Shown here: piece after piece, positions 26,474 through 36,505 of the stretch
Layout of the letters: every line of letters begins with the position of its first letter
Numbering within the stretch: the stretch's first letter is position 1
NCBI RefSeq assembly: GCF_003345295.1
Contig: NZ_CP031055.1
Coordinates: forward strand, 1,054,001-1,118,000
Source: Vibrio splendidus
GTDB taxonomy: Bacteria > Pseudomonadota > Gammaproteobacteria > Enterobacterales > Vibrionaceae
DNA: 64,000 nucleotides
Direction: 5' to 3'
Notes under the pieces: model-generated
Databases searched by the model: none
What the model saw: the letters and a program-made list of their open reading frames with translations, nothing else
Told to the model about the DNA's origin: nothing
Translations under genes and position numbers: made by a program

Positions 26474-28537
26474 CTAGTCCGGTTCTGGAAAACGCGTAAT
26501 TTTACCGTCACCACTGAGGGTGGTGATCGACTGAGGTTTACCATCCCCATCTAGCCTTAATTCCCCAATCGCACTGCGGTTTGAAAGGCGATAGAAGGTC
26601 TGATTATCAGGGCTTCGCTTCTCGATTTTTAAGCGCTTACGCTTAGTGAAATAGTTCAAAACTGAGCGAGGGCTGTATAACAGGCGGTCCCACACATCGC
26701 AGAATTTAAGCAGCGGAGCAGGGAACTGATTTTTAATGCCACTACAGGTGATTTGATAGATGTTCGGGCTGTTGCGACGATACCTAAGCTTGATGTCATA
26801 AGCGAAGGAGTAGTGAACGTCACCAGAAAGTACCACGAAGTTGGTCGGTGTTTTGGTATGGGTGAAGATACTGATCAGCGTATTGGCACTGCCCGGATGT
26901 GCCATCCAGTTTTCAGCGTCAATCACTAATGGCTTGCCGATTGTGGTCGCCATCTTTTGCAGTGTTTCAATAAACTTCACGCCAAACATAGGTGCAGCAG
27001 AAACGATCACTACTTTATCTTGATGTAATAACTGGTGCTGAAACTCAATCAAGGCTTCCCAGTCCATTAAACCTGAAGGTTTATTCATGCGCGACTCGGA
27101 ACGCCAACGACGTGTTCGAGTATCCAACACAATGACTTTGGGTGAGGTATCTATTGTGTAATGCCACTCTTCAAAGCGACTTAACATCTCAATGAAGGCT
27201 TGATGCTTGTCTGGCTCGATATTGCTAACAGAGTGAGTAGTATTGCTATCATCGGCTTCATTATGCGCTTGTTTAGTAATGCGCGGTTGATCGACAAAAA
27301 GCTGTTTTGCTTGCTCGATAAACGTTTCGTCGAAGCTTTCCGGTTTGTTACCCCAACCCTGACACATCCAGTAGGCGGTCAGGCCATTACCAATGACTTG
27401 AGTCGCGAACTGGTTTTGGTCGACGGCGTATTCCCAACCCACGGTAAGGTTCCAATCATCAGTAATATCGTGATCGTCGAAGATCATGTACGTTGGGATA
27501 TGTGCGAACAGACGCTGCACTTGCGGTAAACCAGCAATGAAATCATCAATGATGACGCTTTCATCACGCCACTGTTGCTGCTCAGTCGGTGTTAATTGGG
27601 GCCCACCTTGAGTAAAGTTACTCTCAATCAAACGCTCTCGATTGACACATTGCCACAGTGTCGGAGACCAAACCAACAAGTACATTGCGATAAACTCAGA
27701 CAGCGTGACCAAGTGGTTTTCACAATCGGTCGAGCTAAAGATAGGAATCCCGCGTTTAGGGAATAGCTTATCGATCAGCGAATCCGAAGTGTTGTGGTGT
27801 GGCAGTAGGTGATGGCGCTGATAGAGGTGATACTCACTGTTATACAGCGCGTCACTGCTGTTGATTTCTTTAATTTGTGAGTCGGTCGGTAAGCTCTCAC
27901 CAGCAAGACCAAGCAGTTGAATCACTTGTTGAATAGCATCAAGTGTTGGGCCTGCCACATGGTCGGCGTAAATCTGGTCGCCGCTCATCATCAGCATGTC
28001 AGGTCTTTCAGTGACGGTTTGCTCGGCGATCTTGTTATCGGCTGCGACTAGGCTGTCTTTGCTTGGATGATGCGGATTACGGCAAGAGCCATGCAGAATA
28101 TAATCAGCCGAGGTTGATATCTTAAACTCAACGCGAGATTTACCGTTGTAAACAAGGTGAGGGGCGAGCTCTTTTAGTGAACCTGACTCTGTGTGAATGT
28201 CATATTCAAGAAGCGTATTAGTCGGAAACTCACCTTGTAAGCGAATTAGCGTTATCCACGCATGTGTACCGACTTGAATCGAATCATGCTCTTCAAGCGA
28301 TGAGGTGTAAAACGGTTGGTCTTGTTTTGGTTCTGAATGCTCTTTTTCGTTCGAAAAGCCTGTTTCTCGACTATGTTCAGTTTCACTAATATAAAGATCA
28401 GCCCGGCCAACAAGGGGCGAGCTGGTGGCTAACCAAAGTACCACTTCAGTTGCGGTGGTTTTTCTTAAAATGGGTCCGGCGAGTAACAGGGGAAGAGATG
28501 ATGTCGTAGAGGGTTTCAATACGGTACCTAAAATCAT
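26474..28537 (-). CDS. PhoD-like metallophosphatase
   Basis: 687 residues with no signal peptide, so probably cytosolic. Metallophosphatase motifs are visible: MSGDQIYADH, IFDDHDITDDW and LSGDVHYSFAYD, which in PhoD-type enzymes bind Fe/Ca or similar metals. A beta-rich N-terminal region (about 1-140) precedes the catalytic domain. Substrate is unknown; PhoD relatives act on phosphodiesters. The upstream acidic-repeat gene ends six bases before this start, so the two are probably co-translated. Confidence 0.82.
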   Translation of the reverse strand: MILGTVLKPSTTSSLPLLLAGPILRKTTATEVVLWLATSSPLVGRADLYISETEHSRETGFSNEKEHSEPKQDQPFYTSSLEEHDSIQVGTHAWITLIRLQGEFPTNTLLEYDIHTESGSLKELAPHLVYNGKSRVEFKISTSADYILHGSCRNPHHPSKDSLVAADNKIAEQTVTERPDMLMMSGDQIYADHVAGPTLDAIQQVIQLLGLAGESLPTDSQIKEINSSDALYNSEYHLYQRHHLLPHHNTSDSLIDKLFPKRGIPIFSSTDCENHLVTLSEFIAMYLLVWSPTLWQCVNRERLIESNFTQGGPQLTPTEQQQWRDESVIIDDFIAGLPQVQRLFAHIPTYMIFDDHDITDDWNLTVGWEYAVDQNQFATQVIGNGLTAYWMCQGWGNKPESFDETFIEQAKQLFVDQPRITKQAHNEADDSNTTHSVSNIEPDKHQAFIEMLSRFEEWHYTIDTSPKVIVLDTRTRRWRSESRMNKPSGLMDWEALIEFQHQLLHQDKVVIVSAAPMFGVKFIETLQKMATTIGKPLVIDAENWMAHPGSANTLISIFTHTKTPTNFVVLSGDVHYSFAYDIKLRYRRNSPNIYQITCSGIKNQFPAPLLKFCDVWDRLLYSPRSVLNYFTKRKRLKIEKRSPDNQTFYRLSNRSAIGELRLDGDGKPQSITTLSGDGKITRFPEPD

Positions 28538-28543
28538 TGGTGG

Positions 28544-29134
28544 TCAGTCGTCGTGGAGTTCTTTTGTTTCGAGCTTGTTCGTGTCTGGTTTTGTGGTCTC
28601 AAGCTTTGATGCTTCAAGTTCTACTGAGTCAGATTCTGTTGTTTTATGCTCTGCAATCTCAGACTCGAACGGTTCAAATTCTGTCATTTCAGACTCAGTA
28701 GCCTCAAGCTCCGTCATTTCAGATTCTGTTGATTCAAGCTCTGTTGATTCAAGAACTTCGATAACTTCCGAGCTAGAAAGTTCATGACCCATTAGAAATA
28801 TTGCCAATAGGGCATCGGCTTTGGTCTTGGTATCGGAAGGCTCGTCTAACAACAGTTCGAGCTTTTCTCGAATCATAGCAATCTCGTGCTCAACAAAGCC
28901 ACGGCCTTCTTCATCCCCTTGATTGTCTTCAGGGGCATTATCGAATTCAAGAAATAGCATGTCGCCGTCTAGGTTGGTATCCACCAAACGCTCGGGCAGC
29001 CATGCCTCACCCACAACAATATCTGGATCGGAATCTTTGGGTAACTGATCTATAATGTTTTGTAATTCGGAGACTTTCACAATACTTTCATTTAACCGAG
29101 AATATTCTACATTGTAACGGTCAATGCCGATCAA
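28544..29134 (-). CDS. Hypothetical protein with acidic Ser/Thr-Glu repeat tail
   Basis: 196 residues. A soluble N-terminal domain (about 1-120) is followed by a tail (about 122-190) of imperfect repeats around TE-x-x-ELEATESE, very rich in Glu, Ser and Thr. The tail is repetitive at DNA level too (TCAGATTC-type units, about 28610-28760). Co-operonic with the PhoD-like phosphatase; it may be a cofactor or localiser of that enzyme (inference). No family recognised. The start is uncertain; a GTG about 19 codons in is possible. Confidence 0.6.
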   Translation of the reverse strand: MIGIDRYNVEYSRLNESIVKVSELQNIIDQLPKDSDPDIVVGEAWLPERLVDTNLDGDMLFLEFDNAPEDNQGDEEGRGFVEHEIAMIREKLELLLDEPSDTKTKADALLAIFLMGHELSSSEVIEVLESTELESTESEMTELEATESEMTEFEPFESEIAEHKTTESDSVELEASKLETTKPDTNKLETKELHDD

Positions 29135-29215
29135 ACCTAAAAATAGTTAGCCATCATGGTTAATAAATGTCTATTCAGTTACACAATATTTATTACAAAG
29201 AGTAATTACATAAGA

Positions 29216-30529
29216 ATGAAGCTCAAATATTTACCGACTCTCACTTCAACTGGAGTGGCTTTACTAAGTAGCGCTTTCCTAAGTGCTAATGCGTGGGCTG
29301 CTGAAGAACAAGAGTGGGGCATCGCTGCAATGTTCCGTACTGCAAGCATCCCTTATGACACGTCTGGTGGTGACCAATCGGTTAACTCATTCGTACCGAT
29401 GCTGTTTTTCAAGAACGACTATGTGTTCATTGATGGTACCGAGATGGGTGCTTATCTTTATCAAACAGATGACGAGAAATGGTCTTTTAATGCTATTTCT
29501 CGCATGCGTTTTATTGATATCCCAGCTTCTGAGCAGAACGCAATTGAAGGCGATACTGCGGACTTCGGTGCTCAACTGACCTACCAACTTGATGGTCCTT
29601 GGTCTGTCGAGACGGAATTAATGAGCGACAGTGAGTACAACTTCCACGGTAACTTTCGTGCTAAAGCCAAGTATGAAACTGGAGATTGGGAGTTTTACCC
29701 GAGCGCGACGCTGCGTTATAAAAGTGCTGACTTCAACAGTGAATATTACTCTGCAGATAGTGAAACCATTGGTGCAGGTGTAGATCTGAATGTCGGTGTT
29801 GAAGCGCGTTACCATGTGGTTTCGAATTTATACTTATTGGGGTCAACCAGTGTGACTCGATTAGACGATAATGCCTACGATTCGTCGATAGTCGAAGACC
29901 GCTATCAAGGTGAGTTGTACCTTGGCTTTGGTTTCTTTAACGACAAAGAGAAAGCTCCGAAACCTAAGCTGAGTAATGCGCCGTATTTACGTGTCGCACA
30001 CGGTTGGGCTACGCCATCCAATATTGGCGACATCATGAAGTTCAATAGAGAGAAAGACGAATACAACAACCAGTTGACCTCGTTCTTCTATGGCCACCCG
30101 TTAACCGATGAGATCTTCGGCTTCCCATTGGACATCTACCTAACGCCAGGTATCGCGCACCACTGGAGTTCAGAGGTTCAATCGAGTAGCACCGAGTATA
30201 TTATTGCGATCAAAGCGTATTACACCTTTGATTGGCCAACCCAGTGGCGTGTAGGTGTGGCAGAAGGTATGTCTTACATCGATTCGATTACCTATATCGA
30301 AGGCTCTGAGATGGACCGTAAAGGTTACACAGCAAGCCATCTGTTGAATTACTTAGACTTCTCATTCGATGTAAACGTCGGCGACTTGATTGGTAAGAAT
30401 GACTTGAACAACTTGTGGTTCGGTTACTCATTGCATCACCGTTCTGCAATCTTTGAAAACGCATCCCAGTTCGGACGAATCAAAGGCGGCAGTAACTACA
30501 ACACGGTTTATTTCCAATACGAGTTCTAA
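29216..30529 (+). CDS. MipA/OmpV-family outer-membrane protein
   Basis: 437 residues from the ATG at 29216; the open frame begins 20 codons earlier, but starting here gives a clean signal peptide (about 1-28, ending ANAWA). The mature protein is a beta barrel of alternating aromatic strands ending in the outer-membrane sorting residue (YFQYEF). It fits the MipA/OmpV superfamily, linked to murein hydrolase scaffolding (MipA) or osmotic response (OmpV). It is longer than typical members (about 250 residues), so it may be a related barrel instead. Confidence 0.7.
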   Translation: MKLKYLPTLTSTGVALLSSAFLSANAWAAEEQEWGIAAMFRTASIPYDTSGGDQSVNSFVPMLFFKNDYVFIDGTEMGAYLYQTDDEKWSFNAISRMRFIDIPASEQNAIEGDTADFGAQLTYQLDGPWSVETELMSDSEYNFHGNFRAKAKYETGDWEFYPSATLRYKSADFNSEYYSADSETIGAGVDLNVGVEARYHVVSNLYLLGSTSVTRLDDNAYDSSIVEDRYQGELYLGFGFFNDKEKAPKPKLSNAPYLRVAHGWATPSNIGDIMKFNREKDEYNNQLTSFFYGHPLTDEIFGFPLDIYLTPGIAHHWSSEVQSSSTEYIIAIKAYYTFDWPTQWRVGVAEGMSYIDSITYIEGSEMDRKGYTASHLLNYLDFSFDVNVGDLIGKNDLNNLWFGYSLHHRSAIFENASQFGRIKGGSNYNTVYFQYEF

Positions 30530-30680
30530 GCGTAGTTTTTAGCTGTTCTTTTTAATCGTGGTTTTTGACTGTCATTTTCGTAGAGACAGTTTTAACGTTA
30601 GCTTTAAGCCAGAGTTTACTAAGTACGACTTGCATTTGACCTCGCTTCTATAGCTTCTGCGAGTGTTAGCGAGATTAATC

Positions 30681-30723
30681 AGCCTGATAGCAAAAGGTTT
30701 TCCCTTTGTTGTCAGGCTTTTTT
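30681..30723 (+). terminator. Terminator between the outer-membrane protein gene and hrpA
   Basis: AGCCTGA (30681-30687) pairs with TCAGGCT (30712-30718), with further AAAGG/CCTTT pairing inside, then a T-run. Confidence 0.85.
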
Positions 30724-30780
30724 GTTTGAGACTTGTGATATAATCGCGCGAGTTTAATAAGTACAAGAATAGGACACGCT

Positions 30781-33700
30781 TTGACTTCGTCTCCGGAAAA
30801 AGCAGACAACAACAAGAATGCAGCACAGCCAAGTTCTCCACAGAACGAAGCGAAATCGAATCAGCCTGCATCGAACCGACCTGCTAAGCATTTAAAAGCT
30901 AAACAACCAAAAACAAATCAACCAAAAGCTAAACCTGCCGATCATTCAGCAGCAGCCAATACAAAAGCATCTCAAAATAGCCCAGCTTCTCTTCGTAAAG
31001 CGCTCAACGAATGTATGATGCGCGATCGCTTCCGTCTGAGTAAGCGAATTGCTGGTGCGAGTAGAATTAAAAACGAACAATCTAAGAACGTTGTCTTCGA
31101 TGAGATAGCGTTAGACATTGCCAAGTCAATGATGACGGCAAATCAGCGTGCCTCGCACAAACCAACCATCGAATACCCAGAGATTCTCCCTGTTAGCCAA
31201 AAACGCGATGATATTGCGAAAGCCATTTCTGAAAACCAAGTGGTTATCGTGGCGGGTGAAACGGGTTCGGGTAAAACCACTCAGTTACCAAAGATTTGTT
31301 CTGAGCTTGGCCGTGGCCGCATGGGCTTAATTGGCCACACTCAGCCTCGTCGTCTTGCGGCACGTTCAGTTGCCAACCGCATTGCGGAAGAGATGGAAAC
31401 ACAGTTGGGTGATTTTGTTGGTTATAAGGTTCGTTTTAACGACCAAATATCTGATAACACGCAAATCAAATTGATGACCGACGGTATCTTACTGGCGGAA
31501 ATTCAGCACGACCGTTTCTTAAGCCAATACGACACCATCATTATCGATGAAGCCCACGAACGTAGCCTGAACATTGACTTCATCATGGGTTACCTAAGAG
31601 AGCTTCTGCCAAAGCGTCCTGATCTTAAAGTTATCATTACATCAGCGACCATCGATCCTGAGCGTTTCTCGAAGCACTTTAACAATGCGCCGATTATTGA
31701 AGTATCAGGTCGTACTTACCCAGTTGATACGCGTTACCGCCCATTAGGTGGTGATGAAAGTGATTCAGACCGTGACCAAATCGAAGGTATCTTTGAAGCG
31801 GTAGATGAGCTGTGTGATGAAGGGCAAGGCGATATCTTGATCTTCATGAACGGTGAGCGTGAGATTCGTGATACTGCCGACTCTTTAAGTAAACGTAACT
31901 TGCGTGATACCGAAATTGTTCCGCTGTACGCACGTCTATCGGCGGGTGAACAGAACCGTATCTTCCAGTCTCATACTGGTCGACGCATCGTTCTGGCGAC
32001 CAACGTGGCAGAAACCTCGTTAACCGTTCCGGGCATCAAGTATGTCATCGACCCGGGTACGGCGCGTATCAGCCGATACAGCTATCGTACCAAGGTACAA
32101 CGCCTACCGATTGAACCAGTATCTCAAGCGAGTGCTAACCAGCGTAAAGGTCGTTGTGGTCGTGTTGCTGAAGGTATCTGTATTCGTCTGTATTCTGAGG
32201 AAGATTTCGAATCACGCCCAGAGTTTACTGACCCAGAGATCCTTCGTACTAACCTAGCATCGGTTATCCTTCAGATGACTGCGCTAGGCTTGGGCGACAT
32301 TCAAGCATTCCCATTTGTTGAAGCGCCAGATAAACGTAATATTCAAGATGGTGTAAGGCTGCTTGAAGAGTTGGGTGCGATCGCGACAGTCGAACCGTCT
32401 GCGAACAAAAACAAGAATCATGGCGACGACAAGAAGAAGCTAACCGCGATTGGTCGCAAGCTCGCTAAGCTGCCGATTGATCCACGTTTAGCTCGTATGG
32501 TGATTGAAGCGCCAAGTAATAGATGCCTGCACGAAGTGATGGTAATTGCTTCTGCGTTGTCTATTCAGGATCCGCGTGAGCGCCCATCAGACAAACAACA
32601 ATCGTCTGACGATAAGCACAAACGCTTCTTCGATAAAGAGTCAGATTTCATCACGTTTGTGAACCTTTGGGATTACGTTAAGCAGCAACAAAAAGAGCTG
32701 TCGAGTAACCAGTTCCGCAAACAGTGTAAGCAAGATTACCTGAACTATTTACGTATCCGTGAATGGCAAGATGTGTACTTCCAAATTCACCAAGCAATGC
32801 GTGAATTGGATACCAAGCTGAATACAGAGCCGGGCAGCTACGATGGCATTCACATGTCACTGCTATCAGGCTTGCTTTCGCACATCGGTATGAAAGACCA
32901 AGAGAAGAATGAATATCAAGGTGCTCGTAACGCACGCTTCCATATCTTCCCTGCGTCTGGCTTATTTAAGAAACAACCAAAGTGGATCATGTCTGCTGAG
33001 CTGGTGGAAACCTCAAAACTTTGGGGTCGTGTTATCGCTAAGATTCAGCCTGAATGGATTGAACCACTAGCAAAACACCTGATTAAGCGCAGCTACAGCG
33101 AACCACATTGGTCGAAGAAGCAAGCGGCAGTAATGGCACACGAAAAAGTGATGCTTTACGGAATCCCAATTATCCCGAAACGTTTAGTGAACTACGGTGC
33201 GATTGATGCCACTGTCAGCCGTGAATTGTTCGTGCGCAGCGCTTTGGTTGAAGGTGAGTGGGAAACCAAACATGCCTTCTTCAAGCAGAACCGTAAGCTA
33301 CTGCAAGAAGTAGAAGAGCTAGAACATAAATCGCGTCGTCGTGACATCTTGATCGACGATGATGAACTGTTCGACTTTTATGACCAACGTGTTGGCGAAG
33401 AGGCTGTTTCAGGCCGTCACTTCGATACATGGTGGAAGAAGACCAGCCAGAAAACACCAGAGCTGCTTAACTTCGAAAAGTCGATGCTGTTCCGCGGTGA
33501 TGCAAGCCACGTTACTGATTTGGATTACCCTAACTTCTGGCACCAAAATGGTATCAAGCTGAAGCTGAGCTATCAATTTGAGCCGGGCGACGACAACGAT
33601 GGTGTAACGGTCCATATCCCGCTGCCTATCTTGAACCAGATTGACCAAAACGGTTTTGATTGGCAGATCCCAGGCCTACGTCAGGAACTGGTAATTAGCC

Positions 33701-34881
33701 TAATCAAGTCGTTACCTAAAACGCTACGCCGTAACTTTGTGCCTGCGCCAAACTACGCTGATGCGTTCTTGGCTCGTGTGACACCACTTGAAGCACCGTT
33801 GTTGGATTCTCTTGAAAAAGAGCTGCGCCGCATGACAGGTGTGGAAGTAGTACGTGATGACTGGAAGTTAGACCAGATTCCAGAGCACTTGAAGGTAACA
33901 TTCCGCGCTGTAGATCATCGCAAGCGTAAGCTTAAAGAACAGAAAGACTTGCATGAATTGAAAGAGAGCCTAAAAGACAAGGTTCAAGAAACGCTTTCTA
34001 AAGTGGCAGACGATGACATCGAACAGCAAAACCTGCATACGTGGAGCTTTGGTGAGTTACCAAAAGTCTACCAACAGAAGCGTGGCGGCTACGATGTTAA
34101 AGCCTTCCCAGCGCTGGTGGATTCTAAAGACAGCGTAGAGATCAAATTGTTCGAAACCGAGCAAGAGCAGATCTCGGCAATGAAATCGGGTCAGCGTCGT
34201 TTAATCCTGTTGAACGTGCCATCGCCGATCAAATATTTGCACTCTAACTTGCCGAACAAATCTAAGCTTGGCTTGTATTTCAACCCATACGGACAGGTGC
34301 TCGATCTTATCGATGACTGTATCGCTTGTGGTATTGATAAGCTGATTGAAGAGAAGGGCGGTTTGGTTTGGGAACCAGAGCAGTTTGAAGCACTGAAAGA
34401 ACACGTACGTGCAGAGCTGGGCGACAGCGTGGTTGAGATTGCTCAACAGGTTGAAACCATCCTAACGACCGCATTCAGCATCAGTAAGAAGCTGAAAGGA
34501 CGTGTCGATCTTTCAATGGCATTCGCACTTTCTGACATAAAAGCTCAGGTAGAAGGTTTGATTTTTAAGGGGTTTGCCACAGAATGCGGGTGGAAACGCC
34601 TGCCGGATATTCTACGCTATATGAGAGCGATTGAACGCCGCATGGAAAAACTGCCGATTGACCCGAACAAAGATCGCTTGCATATGATCAAAGTTGAGTC
34701 AGTAATGAATGATTACAAAGAGCTGCTGAATAAAATCCCAAAAGGGATCGCGGTTCCAGAAAATGTAAAAGAGGTGCGTTGGATGGTAGAAGAGCTTCGT
34801 GTAAGCTTCTTCGCACAGCAGCTCGGAACGCCTTACCCAGTATCAGATAAGCGTGTTAAAAACGCGATTGATGCTTGCTAA
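30781..34881 (+). CDS. hrpA: ATP-dependent RNA helicase HrpA
   Basis: 1366 residues starting at TTG with AGGA about seven bases upstream. A basic, low-complexity N-terminal extension (about 1-75) precedes the DEAH-box core: Walker A GETGSGKTTQ, DEAH, the SAT motif, and motif VI QRKGRCGR. HA2 and OB-fold regions follow, then the long HrpA-specific C-terminal domain. HrpA works on stalled or collided ribosomes and in mRNA processing. Length matches E. coli HrpA (1300) plus the extension. Confidence 0.95.
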   Translation: MTSSPEKADNNKNAAQPSSPQNEAKSNQPASNRPAKHLKAKQPKTNQPKAKPADHSAAANTKASQNSPASLRKALNECMMRDRFRLSKRIAGASRIKNEQSKNVVFDEIALDIAKSMMTANQRASHKPTIEYPEILPVSQKRDDIAKAISENQVVIVAGETGSGKTTQLPKICSELGRGRMGLIGHTQPRRLAARSVANRIAEEMETQLGDFVGYKVRFNDQISDNTQIKLMTDGILLAEIQHDRFLSQYDTIIIDEAHERSLNIDFIMGYLRELLPKRPDLKVIITSATIDPERFSKHFNNAPIIEVSGRTYPVDTRYRPLGGDESDSDRDQIEGIFEAVDELCDEGQGDILIFMNGEREIRDTADSLSKRNLRDTEIVPLYARLSAGEQNRIFQSHTGRRIVLATNVAETSLTVPGIKYVIDPGTARISRYSYRTKVQRLPIEPVSQASANQRKGRCGRVAEGICIRLYSEEDFESRPEFTDPEILRTNLASVILQMTALGLGDIQAFPFVEAPDKRNIQDGVRLLEELGAIATVEPSANKNKNHGDDKKKLTAIGRKLAKLPIDPRLARMVIEAPSNRCLHEVMVIASALSIQDPRERPSDKQQSSDDKHKRFFDKESDFITFVNLWDYVKQQQKELSSNQFRKQCKQDYLNYLRIREWQDVYFQIHQAMRELDTKLNTEPGSYDGIHMSLLSGLLSHIGMKDQEKNEYQGARNARFHIFPASGLFKKQPKWIMSAELVETSKLWGRVIAKIQPEWIEPLAKHLIKRSYSEPHWSKKQAAVMAHEKVMLYGIPIIPKRLVNYGAIDATVSRELFVRSALVEGEWETKHAFFKQNRKLLQEVEELEHKSRRRDILIDDDELFDFYDQRVGEEAVSGRHFDTWWKKTSQKTPELLNFEKSMLFRGDASHVTDLDYPNFWHQNGIKLKLSYQFEPGDDNDGVTVHIPLPILNQIDQNGFDWQIPGLRQELVISLIKSLPKTLRRNFVPAPNYADAFLARVTPLEAPLLDSLEKELRRMTGVEVVRDDWKLDQIPEHLKVTFRAVDHRKRKLKEQKDLHELKESLKDKVQETLSKVADDDIEQQNLHTWSFGELPKVYQQKRGGYDVKAFPALVDSKDSVEIKLFETEQEQISAMKSGQRRLILLNVPSPIKYLHSNLPNKSKLGLYFNPYGQVLDLIDDCIACGIDKLIEEKGGLVWEPEQFEALKEHVRAELGDSVVEIAQQVETILTTAFSISKKLKGRVDLSMAFALSDIKAQVEGLIFKGFATECGWKRLPDILRYMRAIERRMEKLPIDPNKDRLHMIKVESVMNDYKELLNKIPKGIAVPENVKEVRWMVEELRVSFFAQQLGTPYPVSDKRVKNAIDAC

Positions 34882-35023
34882 GGAATAAAGCTAGACGCAA
34901 TAGCAAGGTTTAGGTATAAATCTTGCTTATTGCATTACTAATTGAATAGTTATTACATACAGGGCGACTTGGTGGCAATTTATTACCACTCAAGGCCTGC
35001 CACTAGGACGAAAAAGGTCGAAT

Positions 35024-35518
35024 ATGAAAAAAACGTTATTAGCACTAGTATTGCTAGGTGCATCTTCAACAGCAATGGCTGATTCATGGTTATACGGTGG
35101 TGTTATGGGTGGTCAAAACTCATTTGCTGGTGAAGATGAAACGGCGATGGGCATCCACGTAGGTACAGGTATCCTTCCACTAATCGGTGTTGAAGCGGGT
35201 TACTGGGATCTTGGTTCTTTCGACAACGTTAGCTACGGTAACCGTGCTAAACAAGGTGTTGACGTAAGTACTGCTTACCTAGCAATCAAACCAAGTATCG
35301 ACTTCGGTCCTCTTCACGTATATGCGAAGGGTGGTCTTCACTCTTACGAAGTGAAAGGCGATAGCTTCAAACAAGACGACGTTGATATCATGTACGGTGT
35401 AGGCGCAGAATACTTCATCTTTGGTCCACTATCTGTCGGCGCTAGCTACCAAAACTTCAAAATGAAAGATGACGACTCTGGCGTATTTACGCTAAACGCA
35501 ACTATCCACCTACTGTAA
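35024..35518 (+). CDS. Small outer-membrane beta-barrel protein, YfaZ/OmpA-like
   Basis: 164 residues; signal peptide (about 1-19, AMA) followed by an eight-strand-size barrel with alternating glycine-rich strands. It resembles the YfaZ-type outer-membrane protein family common in vibrios. Codon use is strongly biased towards frequent codons, which suggests high expression. Function unknown. Confidence 0.75.
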   Translation: MKKTLLALVLLGASSTAMADSWLYGGVMGGQNSFAGEDETAMGIHVGTGILPLIGVEAGYWDLGSFDNVSYGNRAKQGVDVSTAYLAIKPSIDFGPLHVYAKGGLHSYEVKGDSFKQDDVDIMYGVGAEYFIFGPLSVGASYQNFKMKDDDSGVFTLNATIHLL

Positions 35519-35581
35519 TTAATCAGTAAGGCGATCGTAAATAACGGTCGGATAGTCGTTAAAGAGTTCGTAAGAATTCAT

Positions 35582-35613
35582 AAAAAATGCCAGCTTGATA
35601 GCTGGCATTTTTG
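35582..35613 (+). terminator. Terminator after the small barrel gene
   Basis: AAATGCCAGC (35585-35594) pairs with GCTGGCATTT (35601-35610), followed by T's. Confidence 0.9.
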
Positions 35614-35668
35614 TATCTGTAGAATAGTAATGTCGCTGACTTAAGCGGTATAAGTTAAGCGAGGAGCG

Positions 35669-36505
35669 CTATTTCTTACTGTTTAGAATCTTCTGAATTC
35701 TTGGGTTCATCGCTTTGCCGTGTTGGCTTTCATACTCTTCGCGTTTCAAGTCGTTCAAGTTCTTCACTGAGTTAGCGGCAAGCAGGAACTGCGGCAATTC
35801 TGTTTCCAGCATGCCTTTCTCATCTAAACGCTTTGCTTCCAAGTAGTATTTCTTAAACAGGCCATCGAGCTTGTTTTCAGCCGTACGCTTTAAGTCGTAC
35901 AGTTTGTTTTGGATTAACCACTTCTCAATCTTGTTCACAGCAGTGCGCGACAATACACGAATACGGCTATCAAGCAGCTCTTCTTCAGTCAAAGAATCTT
36001 TAAGGATCCAAAGCTCACCCATTTGCGGTGGCCAACTGTTTCCAAGTTGAATACGCTCATGGCAGTGCATTAGTACGCGGTTAAGGCCGTCTGAGTCAAC
36101 AGAGTGGGCAAACTCAAGAAACTTACCGCTCGGTTCACTACCGTATTGGTATTCCCACTGAGTTTCGTACACGCTCAAGAAAGAACCGAACACATGGATA
36201 CACCAATCGGTTAGCTCAAGCTCTGCTGGATCTTGATCAACAACAGGAACTTGTTGAGACGCACCAGAGCCCGCAGCGTTTGGTGTCGCTACTTTTACTT
36301 CTGTATTTTGTGCTTCAATCACTTCAGGTACGGTAGCGTCAGGTACAACAGGTGAAGCTGGCTCAGAAGGTTGGCTTTTTGCCTTTTTGAATGAGCTGCT
36401 GCCTGAAGCGTTCAGATGGGCTAAGCTTTTGTCTATACCCATTTCCTTGAGCTTGTCCTGCATTTCCTGAATATTGAGAGGTCTTCTGCTGTTGTTGTCT
36501 TTCAT
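35669..36505 (-). CDS. Lambda P-like replication protein
   Basis: 278 residues. A variable, Ser/Ala/Pro-rich N-terminus (about 1-95) is followed by a conserved region (about 95-200) with the pattern of phage replication protein P and related helicase loaders: DWCIHVFG helix, W near 117, and SWPPQMGELWILK. Lambda P brings DnaB to the origin by way of protein O. The first 48 codons overlap the 3' end of the DnaT-like gene in another frame, a long overlap for bacterial neighbours. The start could be an internal Met (36442). Confidence 0.6.
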   Translation of the reverse strand: MKDNNSRRPLNIQEMQDKLKEMGIDKSLAHLNASGSSSFKKAKSQPSEPASPVVPDATVPEVIEAQNTEVKVATPNAAGSGASQQVPVVDQDPAELELTDWCIHVFGSFLSVYETQWEYQYGSEPSGKFLEFAHSVDSDGLNRVLMHCHERIQLGNSWPPQMGELWILKDSLTEEELLDSRIRVLSRTAVNKIEKWLIQNKLYDLKRTAENKLDGLFKKYYLEAKRLDEKGMLETELPQFLLAANSVKNLNDLKREEYESQHGKAMNPRIQKILNSKK

